From Verrucomicrobiota bacterium (GTDB lineage Bacteria; Verrucomicrobiota; Verrucomicrobiia; Limisphaerales; UBA9464), in contig JAPLUH010000533.1 in NCBI GenBank assembly GCA_026397675.1, forward strand, positions 1-11,934: a stretch of DNA of 11,934 bases. Reading direction: 5' to 3'. Below the pieces are notes generated by a model. The model made no database searches and was not told the origin of the DNA. It was given only the letters and a program-made list of their open reading frames with translations. The translations under genes were made by a program, and so were the position numbers. This document shows positions 1 through 6,406 of this stretch, in pieces; position 1 is the stretch's first letter; each line of letters begins with the position of its first letter.

Positions 1-1062
1 TTCCACCAGCGAACCCAGGTAGGTGAGGGCCGCGTTGTCCGTAATGGCCGTCAGTGCGGTGGCGCCGAAATAAAGTGTCACGCCGTCCATTCCAGTAATT
101 AGCGGCTTGAGCCACCAGGATTGCAGGGAACCGAGCGTGACCAAGCCAGCGAGGAAGAATCCCACCAACAGGCCCTCACGGAACTTCAGTCCATCTTGAT
201 GGGGCAGGGTGGCGTAAACCACTCCCAGAAATATCATGAAGACGCCGAAGAAAACATCCGGGTGGTGGGCGAAGGCGACCACACTTCCCAGCGAGGCCAG
301 ATGGGTCAGGGTGAGCCAGACCGGGATTCGGTCTTCCCGTCGATTTTGGACGGGCACCTGACTCAACTCTTTGCGGAAGATCCAGCTCACCATCAACGTG
401 GACGTGAGACACGCTGCAGCCGCCCTCCATCCAAAGTGGGTGAAGAGGTAAGCCGTATCCCAGTTCCACTTCGACGCCACCATGAGCACTGGTGGTGCGG
501 CGAAGTGGGTCAACGTGCCGCCGATGGAAATGTTGACGAACAACAAGCCGAGGGTGGCGTAGGCGAGTTTAGGACGGATGCCGCGGTCGAAATAACGGTG
601 TTTGAGCAGGATGGCCAGTAAGGTCATGGCCGCCGGTTCTGTGATGAAGGAACCCAGGAGCGTGCCGAATGAGAGCGCTGCGATATAAAACGACAACCCT
701 TCGCGTAGTGGAATCAGTCGGGCCAGCATCAAGATGAGTGATTCAGCCAACGTCACGACTGGTCGGGTCGCGGCCATCACCATCACGACAAACACGAATT
801 TGGGTTCGGTGAAATTGAGCCCATCGATGTGGCGGACTGCCTGTTCCATGGACCGGCTGAGGATGGCGATCCCAAAGAACAAGACCGCGGCCCAGAGTCC
901 AAACACCACTTCGGTTTCAGCGAGAAAATGGAGCAGTGTTCCTTGAACCGATCCCTTGGGCTGGCGGTGCGCCCAGGTGGCGAACCGTTTGACAGAAAAC
1001 GTGTGAAGGACCGCCAGACAAAACAGGACTGTGGCCAGGAGTTCGATGGGGGTCGGCTTCAT
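1..1062 (-). CDS. Putative Na+/H+ antiporter, integral membrane protein (partial, N-terminal 354 codons)
   Basis: The minus strand is open from an ATG at 1062 to the window edge: 354 codons with no stop, so the C-terminus is missing. The N-terminus (MKPTPIELLATVLFCLAVLHTF) gives a first membrane segment with no cleavable signal. Further hydrophobic segments lie near residues 52-68, 88-116, 122-152, 165-195, 212-228, 250-284 and 296-312. Two short polar breaks within membrane segments, FITEPAAMTLLA (residues 139-150) and AITDNAALTYLGS (339-351), resemble the paired hairpin motifs of the ion-transporter superfamily. The overall sequence resembles the Pfam family 'putative Na+/H+ antiporter' (formerly DUF1504). 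It probably exchanges cations across the inner membrane; the transported ion is not established for this family. No Shine-Dalgarno is visible before 1062, but this start fits the family N-terminus. The gene is divergent from the sulfatase, with 122 bp between start codons. Family assignment is from memory of motifs. Confidence 0.8.
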   Translation of the reverse strand, partial: MKPTPIELLATVLFCLAVLHTFSVKRFATWAHRQPKGSVQGTLLHFLAETEVVFGLWAAVLFFGIAILSRSMEQAVRHIDGLNFTEPKFVFVVMVMAATRPVVTLAESLILMLARLIPLREGLSFYIAALSFGTLLGSFITEPAAMTLLAILLKHRYFDRGIRPKLAYATLGLLFVNISIGGTLTHFAAPPVLMVASKWNWDTAYLFTHFGWRAAAACLTSTLMVSWIFRKELSQVPVQNRREDRIPVWLTLTHLASLGSVVAFAHHPDVFFGVFMIFLGVVYATLPHQDGLKFREGLLVGFFLAGLVTLGSLQSWWLKPLITGMDGVTLYFGATALTAITDNAALTYLGSLVE

Positions 1063-1099
1063 GCGTCGGAGCTGAACGAGCAGAATTGCCGTAAACGGC

Positions 1100-1139
1100 C
1101 GGTTCGTCGATGGGAACCGTTGTGCACAAAGAGCTCTTT
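1100..1139. promoter_or_regulatory. Cluster of three adjacent dyad symmetries in a divergent intergenic region
   Basis: Three perfect dyads follow one another between the antiporter and sulfatase start codons. CGGTTC at 1100-1105 pairs with GAACCG at 1114-1119 across an 8-base spacer. TTGTGCACAA at 1120-1129 is a 10-bp palindrome. AAAGAGCTCTTT at 1128-1139 is a 12-bp palindrome overlapping the previous one by two bases. Their position suggests operator sites controlling one or both divergent genes, but no regulator is encoded nearby and no clear -35/-10 pair could be chosen. The symmetry is directly seen; the function is inferred. Confidence 0.4.
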
Positions 1140-1170
1140 CTATTGGCGCTTTCCATGCCGATGAGGTTTC

Positions 1171-1177
1171 GGAAAGA
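1171..1177 (+). promoter_or_regulatory. Candidate ribosome binding site for the sulfatase
   Basis: GGAAAGA lies 7 bases before the ATG at 1185. It is a modest purine-rich match, but it favours this start over the upstream in-frame ATGs at 1110, 1155 and 1161, because 1185 also begins a clean signal peptide. Confidence 0.35.
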
Positions 1178-1184
1178 TCGCGCC

Positions 1185-2603
1185 ATGATTTCCCGATTCT
1201 GGTTCCCGTTCTGGATCGCGGTCGGTGCATGGGCAACGACGGGGCTGGCGAAGGAACAACGCCCCCCCAACGTGGTCATCATTTACTGCGATGATTTGGG
1301 ATGGGGTGACGTGGGTTGCTTCGGGGCTAAGAAGATTCGTACTCCGAATATCGACAGTATCGCTCGGCACGGAACCCGTTTCACTTCGTTCTATGTGGCG
1401 CAGGCCGTTTGCTCGGCTTCGCGGGCTGCCCTCCTGACCGGATGTTATCCCAACCGTCTCGGCATCCACGGAGCGCTCGGACCCAATCAGAAAATCGGAC
1501 TGAATCCGGAGGAGATGACCCTCGCGGAGGTGCTTAAACCTTGCGGATACGCCACCGCCATCGTCGGCAAATGGCATTTGGGTCGCCCGACGGAGCTGCT
1601 GCCGACCCGACAGGGGTTCGATGAGTATTTCGGTCTGCCGTATTCCAACGATATGTGGCCCCAGAACGCCAATGCCGCCAAGGGGACTTACCCGCCGTTA
1701 CCGCTGATCGATGGGGATCGGGTGATCGAGGAAACTCCCGATCAATCACAGTTGACCCGCCGCTACACGGAGCGGGCGGTCTCGTTCATTCAACGCAGTG
1801 CCCGAGCGCCCTTCTTCCTCTATTTGGCGCATTCCATGCCGCACGTTCCCATCTTTGTCGGATCGCGTTTTGCCGGACGTTCCCGGCAGGGACTTTACGG
1901 AGACGTCATCGAAGAAATCGACTGGTCGGTGGGCGAGGTGCTCAAGGCCCTGAAGCAGAGCGGTTTGGAGAAGGACACGCTGGTGATCTTCACCTCCGAC
2001 AACGGTCCTTGGCTCAGCTATGGCGAACACGGCGGCAGTGCCGGGCCATTTCGTGAGGGGAAGGGGACGAGTTTCGAAGGCGGTATCCGGGTGCCCTGCG
2101 TGATGCAATGGCCCGGTCATATTCCCCGAGGGCGTACCAACGACACGCCGCTGATGACCATCGATGTGCTGCCGACCGTGGCGCGCTTGGCCGGGGCGGC
2201 CCTGCCGCCTCGTAAGATTGATGGACTCGATGTCTGGCCCATTTTGCGAGGAGATCGCGGTGCCACCAATCCTCACGCGGCCTACTTCATTTACTACAAT
2301 CAGGGAGATTTGCTGGCCGTACGCAGTGGCGACTGGAAACTCTTCTTCCCGCATACCTCGCAGACGCTGGCCGGCAGACCTGGTGGCACCAACGGGATGG
2401 CGGGTCGGTATCAGCAGCTGCCGGTCGGCCTGGAATTGTACCACCTCAAGCGCGATCCCGCCGAGCGCGTCAACGTGATTGCCCAGCATCCAGAAGTCCG
2501 AGACCGATTGATGGCCTTGGCGGAAGCGGCGCGGGTCGAACTCGGGGACAAGCGACTTCAGCGAATTGGCACCGGAGTCCGGGAACCGGGGCGCGTCGAG
2601 TGA
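1185..2603 (+). CDS. Secreted arylsulfatase (sulfatase family, formylglycine type)
   Basis: This is a 472-residue protein that hydrolyses sulfate esters, most likely on polysaccharides or other organic sulfates outside the cytoplasm. Residues 1-22 form a signal peptide (hydrophobic FWFPFWIAVGAWATTGLA, likely cleaved before KEQ); there is no lipobox cysteine. The sulfatase core follows: Asp36-Asp37 in YCDDLGWGD (metal ligands), the signature CSASRAALLTG with Cys76 to be converted to formylglycine, GKWHLG (Lys129, His131), HSMPH (His216), TSDNGPW (Asp272, Asn273) and GKGTSFEGG (Lys293). The length is usual for the family and all catalytic residues are present. The signature has Ala where Pro is most common (C-S-A-S-R), which is tolerated. 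Maturation needs a formylglycine-generating enzyme or anaerobic sulfatase-maturing enzyme, and neither is in this window. An in-frame ATG at 1110 would add 25 charged residues ahead of the signal peptide and is less likely. The stop overlaps the start of the downstream ChrA gene. The natural substrate cannot be told from sequence. Confidence 0.93.
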   Translation: MISRFWFPFWIAVGAWATTGLAKEQRPPNVVIIYCDDLGWGDVGCFGAKKIRTPNIDSIARHGTRFTSFYVAQAVCSASRAALLTGCYPNRLGIHGALGPNQKIGLNPEEMTLAEVLKPCGYATAIVGKWHLGRPTELLPTRQGFDEYFGLPYSNDMWPQNANAAKGTYPPLPLIDGDRVIEETPDQSQLTRRYTERAVSFIQRSARAPFFLYLAHSMPHVPIFVGSRFAGRSRQGLYGDVIEEIDWSVGEVLKALKQSGLEKDTLVIFTSDNGPWLSYGEHGGSAGPFREGKGTSFEGGIRVPCVMQWPGHIPRGRTNDTPLMTIDVLPTVARLAGAALPPRKIDGLDVWPILRGDRGATNPHAAYFIYYNQGDLLAVRSGDWKLFFPHTSQTLAGRPGGTNGMAGRYQQLPVGLELYHLKRDPAERVNVIAQHPEVRDRLMALAEAARVELGDKRLQRIGTGVREPGRVE

Positions 2604-3895
2604 ATCCGACGGTCGTGCCGCTGCAGCGCCCCACCTTTCGGGAAGCCTGTCGTCTTTGGTTGAAAATCGGCTGCCTCAGTGTCGGCGGACCCGCCGGGCA
2701 AATTTCCCTGATGCACGAGGAGTTGGTGGCAAAGAGGCAATGGGTCGATGAGAGCCGATTCCAGCATGCGTTGCAGTTCTGTATCCTGCTGCCAGGCCCG
2801 GAGGCTCAACAATTGGCGACCTATCTTGGTTGGTGGTTACACGGGACCCGGGGCGGGATCGTGGCCGGAACCCTGTTTGTCTTGCCGGCGGCGATCTTGC
2901 TGTTGGTCCTGAGTTGGGGATATGCCCTCTGGGGTGCGGTTCCCTGGGTGAGCGCCGCGCTACGAGGTCTTCAGCCGGCGGTGGTGGCGCTCATTGGTGT
3001 CGCCCTGATCCGCTTGTCAACTCGGTGGCTGCGAACCCCCAAACTCTGGTTGATGGCCCTGGGAACCTGGCTTGGAATCCGCTGGGGTCTACCGTTCCCG
3101 GTCCTGCTGTTGATGGCGTTTGTGATCAGCCTTCTATGGCAAGGGATTCGGCCGGCTGTGTCGGTTTCTCCGCCGTCCGACGGAGGGGAGCGCCCCAGTG
3201 CCCCGTCGTCGACACCACGGCCGGACTGGAAGCGCTCGGTTCGAGTTTTCCTGGTTTGCATGGTCTTGTGGTGGCTGCCGGTGGGCTTGGTGGCGGCCTG
3301 GTTGGGAGCCGAGCATGTGCTGGTGAGGGAGGGGGTATTTTTTAGTGGAGCCTCCGTGATCACCTTCGGCGGAGCCTACGCCGTTTTGCCTTACGTGGCG
3401 CAGCAAGCGGTCGAGCAGTTTCATTGGGTTTCGAGCTCTGAAATGATGGCGGGAATGGCCCTCGCAGAAAGCACACCGGGTCCGTTGATCATCGTCCTGC
3501 AATTCATCGGGTTTTTGGGTGCCTGGCACCAGCCGGGCTCTTTGTCTCCCTGGATGTCCGGAATCCTCGGCGCAGGTCTCACGTCATGGACTACTTTTTT
3601 CCCGAGCTTCCTTTGGATTTTTCTCGGGGCTCCGTGGGTGGAGCGCTTGCAGGGCTTGAAGCACTGGGAACGGTGGATGGGCGTCGTTTCGGCCGGGGTG
3701 GTGGGCATGATCATGCACCTGGCCTGGGGTTTAGGAGTGTCGGCTCTGGGCACTGCCGATGGCCGAGTGGATGGGCCTGCCTTGATCATCCTAGTGGTGG
3801 CCTTCGGTTTGATGCGCTGGGGTAAGTGGCCCAGTGGTGCGGTCATTCTTCTTTCGGCCGTCCTGGGAATCTTGAGGGCCCAGCTGGGCCTTTGA
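2600..3895 (+). CDS. chrA: Chromate transporter family protein (two-domain ChrA, CHR superfamily)
   Basis: This 431-residue inner-membrane protein contains two CHR domains, the usual long form of the family. Characterised ChrA proteins export chromate; several CHR homologues have no known substrate. The N-terminal domain (residues 12-180) has GGPAGQISLMHEELV (29-43) and LLPGPEAQQLATYLGW (63-78). The C-terminal domain (about 212-430) has the mirrored SVITFGGAYAVLPYVAQQ (252-269) and AESTPGPLIIVLQFIGFLGAW (289-309). A Pro/Ser-rich, likely cytoplasmic linker (186-210) joins the halves. About 10 to 12 membrane segments are expected. The GTG start at 2600 overlaps the sulfatase stop (GTGA), so translation is probably coupled, and the N-terminus begins where the family normally does. 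No chrB or chrF regulator is seen beside it. Because chromate mimics sulfate, pairing with a sulfatase raises the possibility of a sulfate-related role; that is inference. Confidence 0.93.
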   Translation: MNPTVVPLQRPTFREACRLWLKIGCLSVGGPAGQISLMHEELVAKRQWVDESRFQHALQFCILLPGPEAQQLATYLGWWLHGTRGGIVAGTLFVLPAAILLLVLSWGYALWGAVPWVSAALRGLQPAVVALIGVALIRLSTRWLRTPKLWLMALGTWLGIRWGLPFPVLLLMAFVISLLWQGIRPAVSVSPPSDGGERPSAPSSTPRPDWKRSVRVFLVCMVLWWLPVGLVAAWLGAEHVLVREGVFFSGASVITFGGAYAVLPYVAQQAVEQFHWVSSSEMMAGMALAESTPGPLIIVLQFIGFLGAWHQPGSLSPWMSGILGAGLTSWTTFFPSFLWIFLGAPWVERLQGLKHWERWMGVVSAGVVGMIMHLAWGLGVSALGTADGRVDGPALIILVVAFGLMRWGKWPSGAVILLSAVLGILRAQLGL

Positions 3896-3950
3896 TCGCG
3901 GAGGGTTCGAGAGGAACGGTTGGCGGTGGTGTTGGTAGTTTGTGAGTTTT

Positions 3951-3991
3951 CGAGGCTACGCCGTTCGATCGTGCTTGTGGAATTAGCCTCG
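3951..3991 (+). promoter_or_regulatory. Inverted repeat ending one base before the prepilin-like start codon
   Basis: CGAGGCTA (3951-3958) is the exact reverse complement of TAGCCTCG (3984-3991), with a 25-base loop containing the palindrome CGATCG (3965-3970). The right arm ends one base before the ATG at 3993. In RNA this 8-bp stem would cover the ribosome-landing area, so it could limit translation of the downstream gene. It could equally be an operator. No Shine-Dalgarno is evident. The symmetry is seen; the role is inferred. Confidence 0.35.
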
Positions 3992-3992
3992 G

Positions 3993-4739
3993 ATGGATAG
4001 CAAACAAGGATACCCCACGTCTGTGATAACCAGCCCTGAGTCCAATTCCTCCCGGGAGCGCGACGGTGCCTTCACCTTGATCGAGTTGCTGGTCGTGATC
4101 GCGATCATCGCCGTTCTCGCGGGCCTCCTCCTGCCAGCCATGGCTCGAAGCCAAGAATCAGCTCGAGGTGTGGTGTGCTTCTCGAATGGCCGTCAGATGG
4201 GGTTGGCAGCCCAGTTGTACACGCCGGATAATCGAGGCCACATGCCTTCCTTCCGTAATTGGCTTTGCGTCAAGGCGGGTGATCTCACCACCGGAAAGCT
4301 CTTTCCGTACGTCGGTGCCAAGCAGGTGTACTTGTGCCCCACCGACCAACGGGATCTGGCTTCAAACAAGAAAATCACCGTGCCCGCCCTGAGAGGACCC
4401 GCCGGTCGCAAGGGGACGCGCGACTACAGTTATGCGATGAACTGCGGCCTGTGCCACGAGGAGGAAACGAGCACGTTCAAGACTCCGGCCGAGACCATGT
4501 TTCTGATGGAGGCCGTGATGGCCAAAGACGACTACTCGGGTCAAGCCGGGCCCACTTTTGGTAGTCACACCCTGACCATTCGGCACAACAAACGGGGGCA
4601 TTACGTCATGTCCGACGGGCATGTGGAGCGGATGAATCAGGCGCAGAGCATCGCAGCCGAGAAAAAGAAGCGATTCTGGTTCCCCACCGACAACACATTG
4701 GGTCCGGGCGGCATCAATATGGGGGCCGGCCTGCAGTAG
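3993..4739 (+). CDS. Prepilin-type N-terminal methylation protein with H-X9-DG domain
   Basis: This 248-residue protein has a type II secretion/type IV pilin-like N-terminus. A 26-residue charged leader (MDSKQG...RERDGA) is followed by FTLIELLVVIAIIAVLAGLLLPAMA. Cleavage after Ala26 would place the conserved glutamate (Glu31) at mature position 5, as in pilins; prepilin peptidase would do this and methylate the new N-terminus. The C-terminal region holds His198-X9-Asp208-Gly209 (RHNKRGHYVMSDGHVE), the H-X9-DG signature of a large verrucomicrobial/planctomycetal family. Cys62 (VVCFSNGRQMGLA) and Cys115 (YLCPTD) sit where the family often has cysteines. Unusual here is Cys151-Gly-Leu-Cys154-His155, a CXXCH motif. 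The likely location is the inner membrane facing the periplasm or a surface fibre. An in-frame TAG at 3984 rules out a longer form; GTG 4023 is an alternative start. No other pilus or secretion gene is in the window, so its partners are unknown. It follows chrA after 97 bp, perhaps as a separate unit. Confidence 0.88.
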   Translation: MDSKQGYPTSVITSPESNSSRERDGAFTLIELLVVIAIIAVLAGLLLPAMARSQESARGVVCFSNGRQMGLAAQLYTPDNRGHMPSFRNWLCVKAGDLTTGKLFPYVGAKQVYLCPTDQRDLASNKKITVPALRGPAGRKGTRDYSYAMNCGLCHEEETSTFKTPAETMFLMEAVMAKDDYSGQAGPTFGSHTLTIRHNKRGHYVMSDGHVERMNQAQSIAAEKKKRFWFPTDNTLGPGGINMGAGLQ

Positions 4740-4969
4740 CGGTGGCCGTCGGCTTCGGGGTGCCTCGTTGCATACTCCGCTCGAACGCGGTGGGTGATGC
4801 TGCTGGTGCCGTGGGCGCTCCGAAGTACCGTTTGAATCCAATCCGCCCTTGCCTTGATTAGACTCGGTTGGGAGACGCCGCGGCAGGAACTTCAGCGAGC
4901 CGTTGGAGACCGAATGGAGGGTCCCAAAGTTGCCATCCGTGGTTTAAACGCGGTAGCGGCGTTGCTGGC
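4740..4969. other. Intergenic region with no convincing gene
   Basis: This GC-rich stretch lies between the prepilin-like gene and the AT-rich flagellin island. A 50-codon open frame (4836-4985) contains an ATG at 4914 that would encode a 24-residue peptide (MEGPKVAIRGLNAVAALLAA and four more residues). Its third codon positions are not enriched in G/C compared with the surroundings and there is no ribosome binding site, so it is not called as a gene. Confidence 0.5.
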
Positions 4970-4986
4970 GGCCAAAGAGGCCTTTT
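4970..4986 (+). terminator. Weak candidate terminator hairpin
   Basis: GGCC (4970-4973) and GGCC (4979-4982) can pair around the loop AAAGA and are followed by TTTT (4983-4986), then an A-run. The order hairpin-then-T fits the plus strand, where it could end transcription from the prepilin-like gene 230 bases upstream. The stem is only 4 bp, so support is weak. On the minus strand it lies just past the flagellin stop, but there the T-run precedes the hairpin. Confidence 0.25.
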
Positions 4987-4999
4987 AAAAAAACGCCCA

Positions 5000-6169
5000 T
5001 TACTGAAGCAACTGCAATGCGTACTGAGGCATTTTATTAGCTTGTGCTAACATTGAGGTGCCCGATTGAATTAATATTTGCAATTTAGCGTAGGATGTAG
5101 ACTCATCAGCGACATCGGTATCTGTTATTCTAGATGTTGCTGCGGACAGATTCTCATTCGTTGTCCTAAGCTGTTCGTTAGTCATCGTCAAACGGCTCTG
5201 AACAGCACCTAGGGAAGCTCGTGTTTGAGCAATTGAGTCAATCGCAAATTTAACTCTAGTCAAAGCTGATTGCGCTCTTTCAGGAGTGGTTATATCAAAA
5301 CCAGTTTTAAATTCAGCATTTGTACCTGAAACAAGACTTACATTAGATCCGTATATTGAGCTCGGTGAACCACTTGCATCTAGAGTGACTGAATAAATAG
5401 TGCTTGAGGTGCTAACGGGGGTTGTGCTTTTAATTGTGTATGTACCGTTCATTAATTGCAGCCTTACAGAGTCACTGGAACTCAGGCCACCACCTCCTGA
5501 AATGGGTCCTAAAACACCATTAGTCAAACCTAGATTGCTAAGGGTTAACGAGTCGCTCTTTATCGCATTTTCATAGCTTTCTTTGCTAACAGTCAGAGTA
5601 ATGGTTTTGGCGTTAGAATCTGTTGCGACAACCATGGTTGATGGTGAATTGAATACTTCAGGCTTATTTAGCACGTTCTGATATTTAATATCAGTTAAAT
5701 TAACTGCGCCTAGTTTATATATTGAACCATCTTCATTGACAGCGAGACTGAGAGATTCGCTTGAGAATAAATTAATTCCATTAAACTTTTGCTCGATGGA
5801 TTTTGAAATAAATTCCTGAAGCTCACCAAATTCTTTACTATACAATCCAAGATCTGATAGGCTCTTCGTAGAGTCTTGAGAAAATATGCTCAAGTCCGCC
5901 ATTCGCCTGAGCGCTTTGTCTATCGTTGCTAACAGTCCTTCTTGGGTCTGTGTAAAAGAAACAGCATTAGTAACATTGCTGTAAGCGACTTCGTTTCGAG
6001 CTATTTGGCTAGCCAAACGGGTGCTAACAGCTAAACCTGCGGCATCATCTGAAGGTGTAACAATCTTTGACCCTGATGATAATCTTGAGAGTGATTTAGC
6101 GAGATTTGCTGTATTAACTGATAAGAAACTAGAAGTTTTTAGAGCTTGAATGTTGGTGTTCAGTACCAT
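5000..6169 (-). CDS. fliC: Flagellin (flagellar filament subunit)
   Basis: This complete 389-residue flagellin is the structural protein of the flagellar filament, exported through the flagellar type III pathway and assembled outside the cell. The N-terminal D0/D1 region (residues 1-140) has MVLNTNIQAL, the hallmark LSRLSSGSKIVTPSDDAAGLAVS (28-49) and helical LRRMADLSIFSQDS (87-100). The variable middle (about 141-295) is short, rich in Ser/Thr/Asn, with a glycine run at 224-228. The C-terminal D1/D0 region (295-389) has QTRASLGAVQSRL (315-327), a coiled-coil-forming NEQLRTTNENLSAATSRITDTD (331-352) and the usual LLQ end. As is normal for flagellins there is no signal peptide. It is clearly AT-richer than all neighbours, with frequent TTA and AGA codons. 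It stands alone: no fliD, fliS, csrA or second flagellin is in the window. No Shine-Dalgarno or confident sigma-28 promoter was found upstream. The family is certain; its origin is inferred. Confidence 0.96.
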   Translation of the reverse strand: MVLNTNIQALKTSSFLSVNTANLAKSLSRLSSGSKIVTPSDDAAGLAVSTRLASQIARNEVAYSNVTNAVSFTQTQEGLLATIDKALRRMADLSIFSQDSTKSLSDLGLYSKEFGELQEFISKSIEQKFNGINLFSSESLSLAVNEDGSIYKLGAVNLTDIKYQNVLNKPEVFNSPSTMVVATDSNAKTITLTVSKESYENAIKSDSLTLSNLGLTNGVLGPISGGGGLSSSDSVRLQLMNGTYTIKSTTPVSTSSTIYSVTLDASGSPSSIYGSNVSLVSGTNAEFKTGFDITTPERAQSALTRVKFAIDSIAQTRASLGAVQSRLTMTNEQLRTTNENLSAATSRITDTDVADESTSYAKLQILIQSGTSMLAQANKMPQYALQLLQ

Positions 6170-6201
6170 AGAATATTTTCGCTATAGTATTTAATATACA
6201 G

Positions 6202-6228
6202 TTTTTAGCATGCCGTTATTGCTAAAAA
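6202..6228. promoter_or_regulatory. Inverted repeat in the flagellin leader
   Basis: On the plus strand TTTTTAGCA (6202-6210) and TGCTAAAAA (6220-6228) are exact reverse complements separated by 9 bases. The pair lies 32-59 bases upstream of the flagellin ATG (minus strand, 6169), inside the AT-rich island. It may be an operator or a leader hairpin. Possible -10-like AT stretches (TATATT, TACTAT on the minus strand) lie between it and the gene, but no matching -35 was convincing. Confidence 0.4.
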
Positions 6229-6263
6229 TCGCTTAAATCCCCGGGTTATTGCAGCAGTTTGCG

Positions 6264-6287
6264 CGCCAAACTCAACTCGCTTTGGCG
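6264..6287. repeat. Short inverted repeat between flagellin and the CotH gene
   Basis: CGCCAAA (6264-6270) pairs with TTTGGCG (6281-6287) across a 10-base loop, just outside the AT-rich island on its right side. It lies in the space shared by the divergent flagellin and CotH-type genes and could be a regulatory site or a chance hairpin. No T-run follows on either strand, so it is not a typical terminator. Confidence 0.3.
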
Positions 6288-6406
6288 TTGCGGGGTTCTT
6301 GGGAGCCAGGATTGCGGGCGGAGCGTTACAAGCAATTTGCTCGCAGTTTCCCTCAAAAAGCACTGATCATCCCAGCTTCCCCGTTTAAAGCGAATTTCCA
6401 CCAAAC

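Larger units (their letters stand above)
4985..6240. other. AT-rich island containing the flagellin gene
   Basis: Base composition changes abruptly at both ends. Hand counts of 60-base lines give 23 G/C at 5041-5100 and 15 at 5761-5820 inside the island. Outside it they give 38 at 2881-2940, 33 at 9181-9240 and 32 at 10021-10080. The left edge is near the TTTTAAAAAAA run at 4983-4993, and the right edge is near 6239, where the sequence switches to CCCCGGG. The island matches the flagellin gene plus about 70 bases of leader. No transposase, integrase, tRNA or long flanking repeat was seen. The compositional contrast suggests acquisition from, or long residence in, an AT-richer genome. Confidence 0.7.

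Noticed and set aside
121..621. A 166-codon plus-strand open frame and other plus-strand frames in the first kilobase
   Set aside because: They lie opposite the continuous 354-codon antiporter frame on the minus strand, whose translation is a coherent membrane protein. The plus-strand products are polar and unlike any family.
1110..1184. Longer sulfatase starting at ATG 1110
   Set aside because: It would place 25 partly charged residues before a good signal peptide, and it overlaps the dyad cluster. ATG 1185 has a purine-rich site at suitable distance.
1746..2489. A 247-codon minus-strand open frame opposite the sulfatase
   Set aside because: The plus strand encodes all sulfatase catalytic motifs across this region; the antisense product is low in recognisable features.
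4914..4988. A 24-residue peptide ORF (MEGPKVAIRG...)
   Set aside because: No ribosome binding site, no coding-like third-position bias and no recognised family. A passing resemblance to an RNA methyltransferase N-terminus is too short to support.
6170..6240. Sigma-28 promoter for flagellin
   Set aside because: TAAA boxes occur in the AT-rich leader, but none has a GCCGATAA-like -10 at the correct spacing; the nearest candidates match poorly.
4958..6291. GGCGTTGC direct repeats (4958-4965 and 6284-6291) flanking the flagellin island as a target-site duplication
   Set aside because: Eight bases found by scanning some 60 bases on each side is close to chance in GC-rich DNA, and the copies lie 20-45 bases outside the compositional edges.
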